A stretch of 64,000 nucleotides of DNA from Ceratothoa steindachneri (taxonomy: Eukaryota > Arthropoda > Malacostraca > Isopoda > Cymothoidae): NCBI GenBank assembly GCA_963969495.1, contig OZ018321.1, forward strand, positions 124,138,521 to 124,202,520, in the 5' to 3' direction. This document shows, piece by piece, positions 1 to 12,362 of this stretch (position 1 is its first letter; each line of letters begins with the position of its first letter). The notes beneath the pieces are model-generated. The model was not told the DNA's origin, ran no database searches, and was given only the letters and a program-made list of their open reading frames with translations. The position numbers and the translations under genes are program-made.

Positions 1-330
1 TGTTATTTTTTTTATACTTATTTTATACTAATTTATACGACTTCAAACTGTGTACACTCGCTGGAGGTTTACTGTGAAAGGAAACTAGAATCAAATTTGT
101 CTTTAAATCATGTCGCAAGTGATTGAATTTTCTGTCTTTTCTCTTTTCTACACTACCATGACACTAATTAAGGATTTTTTATTTGGATCCAGTTTATGTT
201 CTCTATTTTGCATTATGTGAGTGTGCCATGTGCACGGCACTGCGCGGCTACCTGGATCTCTTGCTGAATCACCCTCATTTAACTTTGAATATCTTTTATC
301 TTTTATATATCGTTGTTTATATATATATAA

Positions 331-333
<3 letters not shown>

Positions 334-397
<64 letters not shown>
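334..397. repeat. (TA)n microsatellite
   Basis: An uninterrupted TA dinucleotide array of about 64 bp. Long YIYI-type reading frames across it are translation artefacts. No retroelement end is recognisable next to this array, unlike several others in the window. Confidence 0.95.
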
Positions 398-403
<6 letters not shown>

Positions 404-614
404 TACTCAGGATTAAGCCCTAAATATTTGTAAGCCTGTAATTTATATGTGTGTCCATTTGTTATACCAGATGTATACAAGGTAACAAGCATAAATTAAG
501 ATGCTGGTGATGGAAGATGATTATCATCATTATGATAATGCAGTAATTCACGAAATTACTGTATGGGATACTTAAATACAATATATAAATATTTGTTTAT
601 TTTTCTCCTTTCAG

Positions 615-1811
615 ATGTGGTTTGAGGACAGAAGAACTAGATATTTCATGCATTTCAGAGAAGAATATAGCAGCTGGAATCGAAGTTCAATCTCATAGAG
701 TTTCTGATGCTCATGAAGCTGTGTATGACCATGAAATGTCTTCCCATGACACATCCGTTGTTCATATGATTCCTATCGGAGTATACTAAAGAAAATGAAC
801 ATAAGTTTTTCTGAAGATGGTGTTGACAAGTGTTCGACATACTTATTTTTTGTATTGAATATGAATGAAGAAAATGCTGAAAAGGCTCAATTGCACAATG
901 AAATGAAAAAGGAAGCAAGACAAAAATACAATCAATATATTGAGATATATGAACAAATGGATGGCCTCCTAATATTTGACATCGATATTGAAAAGGTTTT
1001 GCTCCTACCAAAGATGCCTGATGTTAAAGAAAGTTTTTTATGCTCGAGAATGGTTGTGTTTAATGAAACATTTGCTTCTTTAATGAAAAATTAACATTAC
1101 GATTGTGTAGTTTGGAAGGAAAGTCTTGAGGTAGGAATATCCCTGATGTTGCATCATCCTATATCAGAGTAATTAAGGAAAATAGAGATTCAAAGGAGTT
1201 TATATTTTGGCCAGAGAGTTGCGCGGCTCAGAATAAAACCTGAACATTATATTCGACATTCGCCTTACTTGTCAATGATGATCTTGGATCCTCGGAAATC
1301 ACAATGAAATATCTTGTCACCGGCCACACATTCTTTGCCCCAGATGGCGTTCATGGAAAGATTGAACAATTAATTTGGAAAAAGAAGAGTCTGTATGATA
1401 TGAGAGAACTCTGCAATTCACTGGAATTTTCAACCAAGAGAACAACGGTCTTAGAAATGCAATGAAAATATGTCAATGTTGAGAATAACCCCAAGATCTT
1501 CTTCTGAGAATAATATTTCTCTTTTACAAGATTTATTTGAAGTCCGATTTGAGAAATGTCTGTACGGACTGATCTATAAATAAACATTTCGTGACTCTGG
1601 GACTAGAGTTAAATTTATGAAAGAAATTATTCCAAACCGTTATTCAGCGAAATATTTATTCATCATAGCCAAGAGGAATTCAAAAAAAAATATTAGTTAA
1701 AATTCATTCAGATCTTGTTATGAGAATGCCTATTTCCCGTCGAGCATTTTGGAATAACCTCGCTACTAGTGATAATATCTCCGATCTCTTAAATTCTAGA
1801 CGAGATTAGAC
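615..1811 (+). pseudogene. decayed DUF7869-like transposon ORF
   Basis: The region reads as a broken protein of a multi-copy arthropod ORF family that I associate with DUF7869; this is recall, not a search. Conserved blocks follow in order across several frames. SFSEDGVDKC and EKVLLLPKMPDVKE lie in an open stretch at 795-1094 ending in VVFNETFAS. IFWPESCAAQNKT then falls near 1207-1240, and KYLVTGHTFFAPDGVHGKIE near 1300-1365. A C-terminal block with RMPISRRAFWNNL lies near 1730-1760. The block order matches the family, but stops and frameshifts separate the blocks, so it cannot encode a working protein. A polypyrimidine tract ending in CAG at 601-614 resembles a splice acceptor just before the first readable block (616-789). 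That first block is the least certain part. No terminal repeats were found. Confidence 0.6.
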
Positions 1812-4800
1812 ATCAAAGTCTTATGAATTTTCACGTTAAGTTTAAAATAGATTTACTTTTTCCGTATTTAGTCATTTTTCCTTAAAAAGGGATATAACTA
1901 CAGTTTTGGGGAAGTTTTATCCTTTTACTCAGATCGTTTTAAATATGACTTTATGTTCACTATTCTCTTTATTAAATTAACGATACTTCAAACTAATATT
2001 AACATGCAAATAGAAAAATAAATTCTTTGCATTCTTTCAAGATTCTGTTTGTCTTGTATTCTTATGGTCAAACTTTAATAAAAATTACTAAAATTTATAG
2101 GATTGTTTATACCTCCCCAAAGACTTTTTTAAAAATTCTAATAATAAATAAGAACAGTAAGGAATGTAGAATGTAATGTGGTTGCCATAATTATAATGAA
2201 GTCTGACTGCTTAATTTTGTCAATAAGTCAAAGTGAAAACACCAAATATACTTATAATCAGTGTCTCCTTGTTTAATATTAAGGGTCATTCAATAAAAAA
2301 AAACCTTCGAATATACTTATATTCGTTTTTTTCCTCTGCCTATGTGGTGAATAACAATCCACAAACCAAAGGAAAAGCAGTTTTTGTACAACTGAGCTAA
2401 AAATATAAAATTAAGGCATTAAAAGAAAGTAGAAATAAGAAAGATGAAGCCCATAATTGAGTAAATGCATTAAAGGTTTAATAGAATCTTGAAAAGATAC
2501 CAATACTTTTGACATTGCAATAAAGGAAAACTTTGAACGCTTCTCCTGTAAATTATTATTTTGTATATTTGGTGCTCTTTCTCTGCACGGTAAAATTCTA
2601 TCTATCTATCTATCTATTATCTATCTCTCTTTCTATCTCTCTCTCTCTTTTTCTCCATATATATATATATATATGGTAGCTCTGCAATTAGCGTTTTGGT
2701 CATATAAGCGATGAACGATTAATGACACAAGTTCAAATCCAACTTCTTCATTTATTTTCATATAATGGTTAAAATAGTTTGTCCTATCTTCCTGTTCTCT
2801 ACATCTCCCATTTTTCTTCTTAAGCTTTTATTGGTTCATGGGATATTCTCCTAGGTGTTTTTCCTGGTTGTCTTACCAATTTTCATTTCCTTGGGCTTTT
2901 AATAGAAGCATTTTTTTATCATTTTGTGTTTACTGGCTCTATACAAACGAAAATGTTTTAAAAGGAAATATCATATAAAACTATTGACATATAACATGTA
3001 AATTACTCTCTCTGCAATGTCTTAAATTGTGTCTTCCTTTCCTGTAAGTCAGGTCAATAATCTAATCTCATATCTGGGTCGACTTTTGTATTCCCTTGTT
3101 TGTGATCATAATAGTGATTAAATAACTTAGATGTTTCTAATGATGCATGCACCTTTAGAAAAATACCTATACTTTTATCCCTTTAAATCGTTAGAAAGGT
3201 GTATATTTTGTGTCTAAAATTCATATTATTTCATTAAATTCCTAAAGCTTTAGAGCTAAAAGATTATTCTCACTGGATAGATAAAAAAGGTCAAATATTT
3301 GTAAACTAAAGATGCTTGCATTCGACATTACCTAAAAGCAACAAAACTTATTTCGTCAGAATTCTATATTAAATCCTTTCAAAATTCTTTCTACAATTTT
3401 GTAATTTTCATGTTTTTCTCATATACCTTTTGGCAATACGGTAATAGAGTGTGATGTATTTCACTTAATTTTAATTCAGAGATAATTGCTGGAGACAAAT
3501 TTCCACAGCTTATGATATCAAATATACTGAATAATAATTTGAAATGTAAAAACACATTAATTATTTAAGATAGCATTAATATATTAATACTGCGCTTTGA
3601 GAATAGATATAGAAAATCCTTTCAAAGGATTTTCGAAATAAACAACTTGTTATTTTGAATAGCATCGAGTAGATTTTATTCATAAAACCAATAATAATTT
3701 TCAGTAATTTTGGCCACAAGGATGAAGTCAAATTTTTATCATGCCACCCCCTATATCGAAATCACATTAAAATATTTTTAATATTTTATTCATTCTTTTA
3801 TAGTAAACTGTAACTAGGACTGTATTTAAAAATGAATTATTTATCATGATATGCCTAGAATTTATTGTTGTAAAATTATCAGTGCATTGCTATAAATTTT
3901 TACGGCGAAATACTTTTGGGCTATTAGTTAATCTTATACTGTAAATATTTATATAACACGTTTTCTGCCTGCGTTGGGTGCGAAGACTAGTTACACGCGT
4001 AATAGACTCCAATTTGTATCTACATTTTGCTCAGGAATCTATGATTTCTACTATTAAAAGGTAAGGTTTAGTGGTTTAATCAACGACTTTAAAAGTTATT
4101 GACCAAAACCTGGTATAAACAAACAAAATTGAATGAACCGCGGAGTCCTAGCAATATATTATCTTCTCGAATGATTGCAAACGCCACAACCCCGAAACAA
4201 ATTATTCCATATCATCCTGAATGTTTTGTTTGAAGGGAAAGTCACTCGTAAAAAAAAGAAACGATAGACAGAATATTTAATTGTCACCGAACACATAAAG
4301 AGATTTACTATTATCTCATGTTTATGATCACCTTACTTAGATCTGTAATATATGTATAATGTAGTCTAAAATCCAGGGTGAACTTGAAAAGTTTCCATTT
4401 CACGACTAACATAAAATAAGCAGTAAGCGACCAAGGCCTATCGAGGGTCATCCAAATAAAGTAACCATACAGTGTACTCAGCCCCTATTATCCCTTTCTA
4501 AAAAAACACATCGAGGGTATTGCCTTAAAACAAACGGCCACTATTTTATCTCCAATAAATGATTGTCATAAGCTTAATAATTCGATCAAAATATTATATA
4601 ATACGAGTATACATAATGACATAGGTTAAATTGATACTCGAAACAAAGTGAATGGCCATAATAACCTTCCCTTCTCCAAATACTAGTCTAACTAGAAATT
4701 GAAAACATTTGATTTTGCAATACCTTTGAACTCGTGCACTATCCATTCTAAGAATATATTACCAATCAGTGGATAAAATATTTTCTCCAATCTAACCCAG

Positions 4801-4911
4801 ACCTTTGTTTATTTGACTTTTAAGAAGTGTCTTAGTCCTCTTAGTATCTTACGACTAAAATAACTTTTCTATAGCAAATTTTTCCAGAGAAGAATCATTT
4901 TATTTTATTAG
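1812..4911. other. no gene recognised
   Basis: About 3.1 kb of AT-rich sequence with stops in all frames. The only structure I see is a compound TCTA/TC/TA microsatellite, listed separately. Confidence 0.6.
2597..2674. repeat. compound (TCTA)n(TC)n(TA)n microsatellite
   Basis: TCTA tetranucleotides grade into CT-rich sequence and then an 18-bp TA tract. This is simple-sequence DNA with no coding content. Confidence 0.9.
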
Positions 4912-4933
4912 TTATGAGCACCCTGCCAGGAAA

Positions 4934-4970
4934 TGAGAGAGAAAGAGAGAGAGAGAGAGAGAGCGAGCGA
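4934..4970. repeat. (GA)n tract at the edge of a CpG-richer block
   Basis: GAGA-type simple repeat ending in GAGCGAGCGAG. It marks an abrupt change from AT-rich DNA to the CpG-richer block to its right. Confidence 0.8.
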
Positions 4971-5700
4971 GTGTGATCGAATCACGAGAAGGGATTCCGA
5001 GCGAAGTATCCCTGCTTCCAGACTTTCGATAAACTTCCGCAGCGATAACGTGCCAGAAACTCGTCCCGTTTATGGCGTTATATCCTTCACCGCTGATTCT
5101 CACCATCGAAACTATGGGCCCGAACCGATAACGCTCCCGTCGGCAAATATTGAAGCTTACAGCAGAATAATATATATTCTCCATCCAGAGGATAATCGAG
5201 GAAGTATTCTTTGAGCTCTCAAGCCGCAAGCTGTCTCCCCGTTGCTTCCTAGTAAGCAAGCCCACGCAATACAGAAGGTATTTACGCCGCATCAGAAGAG
5301 GTCTTTGGAATCATTCATTGATGCCGCGCAATCCTTGAGCGACAAACACCGGTGCTAATCGGTTTGCAGCAGGAATCCTTATTCGGAACAACAAAAAATA
5401 TCTACCCCCGAGTACCCATACTTATGGTCTTATCCAGAAAATCGTAACACTTACATTTTTCTTCATCGTCAAAGAGGGGCTGACGCTCTCCGACGAAGTG
5501 ACTCAACCTGCGACCTCTTCCTGGTCCCACTCGGGTAATTATTGTAATAATCATTTAGCCTCGTACGGCCAAGACTTACCTCATAGTCGCTCCTCAGCTT
5601 TCCCTCGTATAATTAATGTAATTATCGAGCCTTGTAGGGCTAAGACTCACCTATTAGTCACCTCCCGCTTTCCATTGGGTAATTATTGAGCCTAGTACGG
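4960..5700. other. CpG-richer block, unassigned
   Basis: Compared with the flanks, this stretch has visibly more G, C and CG dinucleotides. Open frames of about 90-125 codons exist on both strands (4933-5214 plus, 4912-5292 minus). The two overlap on opposite strands and neither resembles a protein I know. The block could be an old repeat, a promoter-proximal region or foreign sequence. I cannot decide from the sequence. Confidence 0.4.
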
Positions 5701-5730
5701 CTGAGATGATTCCTACTTGTCATTTCAATT
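5531..5730. repeat. three-copy minisatellite, about 70-74 bp unit
   Basis: Three degenerate tandem copies start at 5531, 5605 and 5675. Each begins with a GGGTAATTAT or GTATAATTA-like core. In each this is followed by an AGCCT(C/T)GTACGGC-like block (position and spacing vary) and then by CACCT/CTTTCC-type sequence. Copy 3 is shorter at its left side. Confidence 0.7.
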
Positions 5731-5739
5731 TCATCCAAT

Positions 5740-7453
5740 TAAAAACGGTGTTAACTAAATCAGTTGTATATTATTCTGTAAATATCTATTTGCTGTTTGT
5801 ATAAGATTAAAAGATTACTTTGTCCTCCTGTTTAAATCTTCCGACCACCAAAGCCTTAGTGAAATATATCAATACCGGCCACGAGTAATTCTCGCCATTT
5901 AAATCCCTATCGCATTCTCGGAAAATCATGTCTCCCGAATAGGGGCTGTTGACTTCCCTCCCTTGCATTATTCCGCAAGGAAGTCAAAATGGGTTCAGAA
6001 GAACTACTTGAATTTTTACGATGTACCCGTTTCCTTGGATTAGAAGTATTATAAATAACATAGTTAATAATCCCCAGTAAATACGGAAGAAAATCTTTCT
6101 TCATCGATGTCTTTTTCCAACCTTCTGTATTTAATAGGTCCTATTTATCTGAGAGATAGGGGATTTATTTTTTTAATAACTGAAATAATTTTGATATTTT
6201 CATTTCTTTTAGAGCTAAATTAATATATGGGACAATTTTGATTTTTTTATTATTCTTATTTAGATCCTTTTTCTTGTTACCTCAGGAGCCATGTCATCAT
6301 TCCACCATAATTCTCTCCTACATTTCTTCCTAAACATCTTTATCAGTTTCCCCTCTTCTTGAACTACTTTAAATATCTGTTGAAAATTACTAACATCTTA
6401 TACCATACGAGATTAGTTTGTAGAGTCGTACTTTCACGCTGATAAAACTAGGAAAATTGTAATGAGAGAAAAATTATTATTCGGTGCAGGGCCGAAATTT
6501 TAATTCTTGTATACAGCATTACGGGTTTAAATTAAATACGTGACTCAAGTGTGTGGGGATATTAAGTTGCTTAGTAAGGAATAAAATTAAAGCTTCCAGA
6601 AGATAGATCGAATGGGAAGAATTAGAGTAGACTCGATAATCCTGCATCCGCTATAATTATTTAAGCAATATACAAATTTTGCTTGATTCAAATTATATCA
6701 TATTTTGGGACGAGATTCGACTAAAGAAACCATTGGAACATTTTAATCGGCTTAAATCGTATCTGTATGTGTATATATAGGGGTTTGTCTAAAGTAACGC
6801 TAGTTTCTTTAATTTTTACAAGTGATTTAATAGGGCTTTTTAAATGTCTTGGAGGAAGGGTGGGTATATTGTTTATTTTTTAAAGAGCCACAAAACTAAA
6901 AACTATTTTAGTGATGGTGTTTTAACTATTCTAATTAATATTATTAATATATCGTTAATAACGTAGTGATAGCGCAGGAGTTGTATGTGCATCTTTAAAA
7001 TCTCTGTTATTTTTCTTTTTCGTGATGACCAAGTAAACTAACGTGATTCTATGGGACCATCGTTGATAAAATGTGTAGAAAATGGCCTGAATAGAAAAAA
7101 ATGTAAGTGTCCAAATACGTGGTCTTGCAATAAATACAAAAATCCAAGGCATTGCCGAGAAGGTTGCGATGAACAAGAATTTCTAGGAATGATGGCAAAA
7201 TTATTTTCCAATTCAAAATTAAATAGATTGATGGATGAAGTAAATTCAGTGTTTTAACTAAGTTATCAAAATTCTTATTTTCTAGGCAAGGGAAAAAAAT
7301 CATCAATGCCTCCATGGTCTTTTACATTACATATTAAATAGCATAGTTAATATTCAGAATATTTCATAATACAGAGAAGAAACGGCAATCTATTTAAAAC
7401 CTTACTTTGGTTGTATAGTCCATCTCTTTGCACTTGAATATTAATATATTAGT
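5740..7453. other. no gene recognised
   Basis: AT-rich sequence. A 68-codon open frame at 7051-7257 (plus) contains several cysteines near its middle but matches nothing I recognise. A (TA) and TGTATATATAG patch near 6765-6780 is too short to matter. Confidence 0.5.
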
Positions 7454-7747
7454 TTAATGCGAATAGGATACAGGCAAGTTAATTTTGAAATCTGGGAGTT
7501 TTCTTTCTAGGTATGACAATGTGTCGTATAGTTGTACTTTTCTGAATAGAGAACTGACATCTAAAGAAATTAATTTACATTTGCTCATATTTGTGACTGA
7601 TGCTATTAACTTAATGATGAAATTATCCGAATGTATAAGGTGTGTGCCTGAATATGGCCTTGTATTAGGCCTAGAAAAGTAGTGATCTATTTGGCTTGTT
7701 TGCATATTGGGGAAAAAAGAGAGGATATGATAAGGCGGAGGGTGCAT
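7454..7747 (-). pseudogene. Penelope-like reverse transcriptase fragment
   Basis: A minus-strand frame contains LISLDVSSLFRKVQLYDTL followed by YLERKLPDF. This matches the Penelope-like RT segment around the first catalytic aspartate (consensus IsFDVsSLFTNVPL). The TN of the consensus is replaced by RK. Upstream residues SDNFIIKLI also fit the family. It is a fragment of about 98 residues; the rest of the RT and the GIY-YIG domain are absent here. The plus-strand relic to the right reads in the opposite direction, so two pieces of PLE sequence meet head to head. Confidence 0.6.
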
Positions 7748-7763
7748 TGATTGTCATTGCGGC

Positions 7764-7860
7764 ACGGATTCTAATGAGGACGGCCTGCCTTTTCTAGAAA
7801 TTTTGGGAAATAAAATTTCATTATTCATTTATTCTACAAAATGCTAAAGTAAATATGATT
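7764..7860 (+). pseudogene. possible Penelope-like RT C-terminal scrap
   Basis: The plus strand reads NEDGLPFLEILGNKISLF. This resembles the LPFLDvl block that follows the catalytic DD motif in Penelope-like RTs. It is only about 30 residues long, so the assignment is tentative. Its position beside an oppositely oriented RT fragment of the same superfamily is the main support. Confidence 0.35.
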
Positions 7861-9325
7861 ACTTTTTTAATAAGAAAGAGAAAGAAAACAAAGGTAAAAC
7901 AATATACGTAAAATTAGCGTTTGAATATCGCAAACGAATACCGACCGCACCTTCCATATTCTGTTTACTTAATTTGATCCGCCTTCGGCTCTAATTAAAT
8001 TTGGAGGATATTCAATATACATATACTCTTTAAGGGTGCAAAGTAGGTTATTCAAATTTGTGTTTTATTTAAAAAAATTATATTTTTAACAATATTAATT
8101 CAATATGCGATTGGTAGAACAAGTAATGCATTTCACTCCATTGTTAATTGCTACAGAGAATTTAATTTCTTTAAATGCATTTAATTTATTACCTTCACTT
8201 TCAAAATTATGAACCTACTTTAATGATGTGCGAGTATAAAAACGCACTATTGAAGTTAATGGAAACGTAAATTTAAAACTGGCAGAGCGAATTTGATGTA
8301 TTGTCTCTTGATCATGAGAAATGTAGCTCTGTGGATAGCTTCAACCAGGAAACTCAGTAAGGCAATGTTAGCGGCATGGTTTGGAAAAGGTAGGCGTCTC
8401 CTTGCCGAGTAAAACAACTTGGTTAATATTTAAAATTGATCGCAAGGGATCAAAACTGAATCTGTCTCTCATCAGGCTGGTTTTATTCTTCCTCAATATG
8501 AGGGGATCTGGTATGTGCTCGATTTAGAGAACTGATCTGTTTATTAGCCATTTCTGCCACCAGCAGAAAGTGGAAGCTGATTCTGAACACTCTTTACTGA
8601 CTTGCGCAGAAGAGGGGTGTTTCACACTACTCTTTGCTACCTTTGGACCACGAAGTTAACCTAGTTCTACGGGAAGGCCTGTGTTTTCAGTGAAATAAGG
8701 TCTTTTGGAAAAAGATTAAGATGGTGTTTCCTATATCTCCACATAGGATAAAAAAGTATTGCGGCAAAATTCACCAACACAATAATTTACCTGCATAAAA
8801 GAATTGTTCTCTTATTCAGATTTGACCATCAACACTTTCCCCCCTCCCTCCCATTTATGCCCTATCAAGTGCGAATCTAATCATCGTTTTTTAACGTCAA
8901 ATTAGGTAGTTATTACGATTCATTGTTATGTTATGTTGTGTCAGGTATCAGAACGTGTACTGGAAATCATGCTGTTTGCTTGCTGTGCTGTCTTCGAATA
9001 GCCCAACATGGTGTATTGCTATTTAGGATAGCCTTCAATTCACTTCAATCTTATTCCATTCAAATTTTACAATCATTGCATTTTAGTGAAGAAAAAGGTT
9101 TGCAAATTTAATGTGTAGTGTTATTTTTATTTTTGATATAATTGAATAAATAAGTTTACATATCACATTTAATAAAATATAAATAAGAAATTTGGTGTTT
9201 TTTAGCATCGATCCACACAAATTTACGATTAGTTGCTCCGAACACAGGCTATGTACACCTTATGGCAGCGAAGGTGAAGTCTACACGAATCTAATTTTGC
9301 TAATGTAATTGCACTCGGCAAAGCC

Positions 9326-9326
<1 letters not shown>
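7861..9326. other. no gene recognised
   Basis: AT-rich sequence with short frames only. A somewhat less AT-rich stretch at about 8320-8680 has no recognisable protein on either strand. Confidence 0.5.

Positions 9327-9395
<69 letters not shown>
9327..9395. repeat. (TA)n at PLE 3' end
   Basis: A 69-bp TA array directly next to the 3' end of the minus-strand Penelope-like element to its right. Confidence 0.9.
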
Positions 9396-9398
<3 letters not shown>

Positions 9399-11000
9399 GA
9401 GTAAGAATTGTAAAAACACGACTAGAGCAATGGAGAGCAAGAAAAAATGAAGAAGGGTGAGGTATAATAATTGGTTGGTTATTATAAGTCACGGAGATGG
9501 AAGGCGGATACATCATTGTTGAGAGAGGGTCTAATGGTCTTGATATAAATGGATTAAATTATTCGTAGGTTTATATCATCATTGGAAGACTCTATAATTT
9601 TAAAATCATCAATAGTGGCATCGAGTTTGGATAATATGATCACGAACGGGCGAGCATTCCTTTCGGTAAGGGGCTTACCTTTACTGCTACTTATGCCAAG
9701 GTGAGAACAAGCACGAGCGTGTAACGAGCGCAGTGTACTACCGAAATAATTGCCTCTACAACACCGAGGACATGTGAATAAATATACTACACCACTGCGC
9801 AGGCTACAGGGGAGCAAGTCCTTGACATTAAATAGTGTACCTATTGCTAAATTATTCTAAAAAATGATTCTAAAGTTGATTTGTCCCAAATGATATTTGA
9901 GGATTTTTTGTATTTGTTTGCGGAATTAGTGATTAAGAGGGCCTAAATCCGGGAGTGAAAGATATCGTATGTACTTCAGAACGCTATATGAAGATAATTT
10001 TAGAGAGAAAATATTTTCAAGGTAGGTTTTAAGAGTAGCCTCAAAAATGTGTAAAGGATAAGAATTGTTTGTGAAATAGGTGCAGAGGAGGTCTAATTCT
10101 TTATCAAGATTAAAATATAAAGATGATACTCTTAAGTGGTAGCCACGGTGAAGAAGAGTTTTAATGAAGTTTATTTTAACGATTTTGTCACAGGAACTAA
10201 AAAAACTGAAACCAAACCCAGAGAAAGTAGATTTACGATATACTGAAGTAGTGAGCTTGTTTTCAGATTTATGAATTAGTATATCAAGAAATCGGAGGCA
10301 TTTTTGATTTCATATTTAACGGTATACTTAATATTATGATGTATTGAATTAATAAACTTGAGAAAATGTTCAGCCTGTTGAGGAGTGCCAAATATTGCTA
10401 GGGAATCGTCTAGAAATCTGCGATAAAATGATGGTCGTATATATAATGGGGAGGTATTGAAAATCTTTTCTTCTAAATAAGTCATAAATATATTAGCGGC
10501 TGCTGGAGTTATAGGGAAATCCATTCCTACACCATCAGTCTGTTTGTAAATAATATGATTGAATAAATAATATGTGTCTTTGGAAATAAGTTCAAGAGTT
10601 TTATAAGAAGAGGAAGAGTGAAGCTATAAAACTTTTTCAAAGCAGAAAAAGACATATTGAGAATTATATCAATGACTTCATTTAAGGGTATGTTAGTGAA
10701 AAGTGAAGAAACGTCAAAACTAACAAGGATATTAGAGGGACCAAGGGAGAGACATATTAATTCATCAACAAGCATGAAACTGTTTGCAATGCTGCATTGG
10801 TTAGTATTAAATAGGTTTAGGAGCTTAACAAGATATTTAGCCAGTTTATAGGTAGGGAGAGAGTAAGCAGCCAGTATGGGGCGTAAAGGAATACCAACTT
10901 TATGTACTTTAGGGAGACCATACAGAAAACCAAGGCTCGAACCAGTTGAATGAGGATGGTTGTAAGTTGATATTTCTAAGATGCCCGAAGATTTAAATTT
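9396..11000 (-). pseudogene. Penelope-like retroelement, RT plus GIY-YIG, broken
   Basis: On the minus strand the element reads from about 11000 down to 9396. The N-terminal RT block has GFLYGLPKVHKVGIPLRPI, then NILVSFDVSSLFTNIPL with the first catalytic Asp. After a frame break near 10525, GMDFPITPAAANIFMTYLE and FYRRFLDDSLAIF follow; the latter is the RT active site, with LDD for the usual YxDD or VDD. The GIY-YIG-related endonuclease segment is at 9554-9817: VVYLFTCPRCCRGNYFGST with Arg and His further on (LHARACSH). The final residues, about 9480-9560, are frameshifted. Several breaks make it non-functional. PLEs copy by target-primed reverse transcription using the GIY-YIG nuclease. The 3' end abuts (TA)n, and the 5' end turns into a palindrome at 10858-11137. 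Confidence 0.8.
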
Positions 11001-11137
11001 AATCTTCGAGCATCTTAGACATATCAACTTACAACCATCTTCCTTCAACTGATTTGAGCCTTTGTTTTCTGTTTTGTCTCCCTAAAATACATAAAGTTTA
11101 GTATTCCTTTACGCCCCATACTGGCTGCTTACTCTCT
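10858..11137. repeat. large imperfect palindrome inside PLE RT sequence
   Basis: The arms are 10858-10993 and 11001-11137, separated by a 7-bp spacer (TAAATTT). They are reverse complements at roughly nine bases in ten by eye. The left arm is the N-terminal RT coding part of the minus-strand PLE. The right arm is the same sequence reading on the plus strand, running from ATCTTCGAGCATCTTAG to CTGGCTGCTTACTCTCT. Confidence 0.9.
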
Positions 11138-11202
11138 TGGCCATTGGATTCTTACTCTGGATTAAATTGTTTCTCACTAAGAGCAGTCCCTTTCAATACT
11201 TT

Positions 11203-11206
<4 letters not shown>

Positions 11207-11256
<50 letters not shown>
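11207..11256. repeat. (AT)n microsatellite
   Basis: A 50-bp AT array immediately after a CTTTCATC-like end. Sequence on both sides may be retroelement tail. Confidence 0.9.
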
Positions 11257-11260
<4 letters not shown>

Positions 11261-12362
11261 AATTCACAAAGTAGCGCGTGAGTAGAGCAATAATATAAAA
11301 AAATCACACGAAAAATGAAAACCGGATTCCAAGGACTTTGGAACTTTGTTCAGTTCATTCTCAAGAAATAAAGAATTATTTTACAAAGGTGGTATATATA
11401 TTAGGCATCAAAGGGATGCTCCAACTATGCACAACGAAAGGGCACAAAATAGAAAAATATTATCCTAAAAGGGATTAAATACCGCATACGAAGGGTAGAG
11501 ACAAAAAGATAAGATCTCTTCTAGGGGTTGTAGGTGCAAGAAAAGAATGTAAGAAATGTAGACATATAGGTGACATAACTATGAGTACATATAAATGCAA
11601 TTATAAATGCATTGAAATAAACAAGGGAATTATAATAAATTTCATTAATCCACGGGATAAGATTTAAAATTGATAATTTTGTTACAAATAGGCATTTTAT
11701 TTACATGGTTCATTTTAAAATTTGGCGAGAAATTGATATTGTCGAATGATCATTCATTAATTCCTTGATTGATCAGTTGGTGCGGGACGACTGATACGTT
11801 TGTGTCGTCTTGGAGGCTGACTTGCAAAATCATCTTATGAGGTCTCTGTGTCACTTTCGCTTTCATCAGTCCCATGGGAAGACTGTTCTTCAACGTCATC
11901 AATCTCACAAGAGTCACTCATTACCACATTATCACTTGTATCTTAAATTTCTTACGTCTCTGAATACAGTTTTTTTATTGAATTTATTCTGAAAATGGGC
12001 AGCTTTGGAAATAAAAATAACAAAATATTTAATATATTCACCAAAAGGAAACATCATCTATGTACACACTACAGATATCATTTGTCTTTTCCTCTAGTCA
12101 GTAATTGTTTCTAGTCACTATTGTCATTTTTATGCTTCATTTTCAAATCAATTTTTCTTTCACTCGAATAGATTATTATTACTCATTATTTTCATCTTCA
12201 TATTTTATTTTCAAATAAACTTTTATTTCACTTTAAGTGGCTAGAACACTTTTTTATTTATATTTATTTGTTGTCAAATATATCACCTATTCATTTATTC
12301 TGCAAATAAAAGAAAAAAAAATTGATTGTTCATGATATAAAGGTTGAAACATATATATATGA
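11257..12362. other. unassigned, possible retroelement tail and acidic ORF relic
   Basis: Read on the minus strand, 11257-11480 has no coding content and ends exactly at the (AT)n array, like a retroelement 3' untranslated tail. Also on the minus strand, 11770-11960 reads as an acidic stretch (SDSCEIDDVEEQSSHGTDES) followed by a basic RRHKRISRP segment, interrupted by one stop. That pattern is seen at the N-terminus of many transposases, but it is not diagnostic. Confidence 0.3.

Noticed and set aside
148..492. Long Tyr-Ile repeat proteins across TA arrays (also at 9229, 31015, 49488, 61157)
   Set aside because: They are translations of (TA)n microsatellites and carry no real coding sequence.
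4912..5292. 126-codon minus frame
   Set aside because: It overlaps an open plus frame in a CpG-richer block and shows no family motif. Its end is a (GA)n translation.
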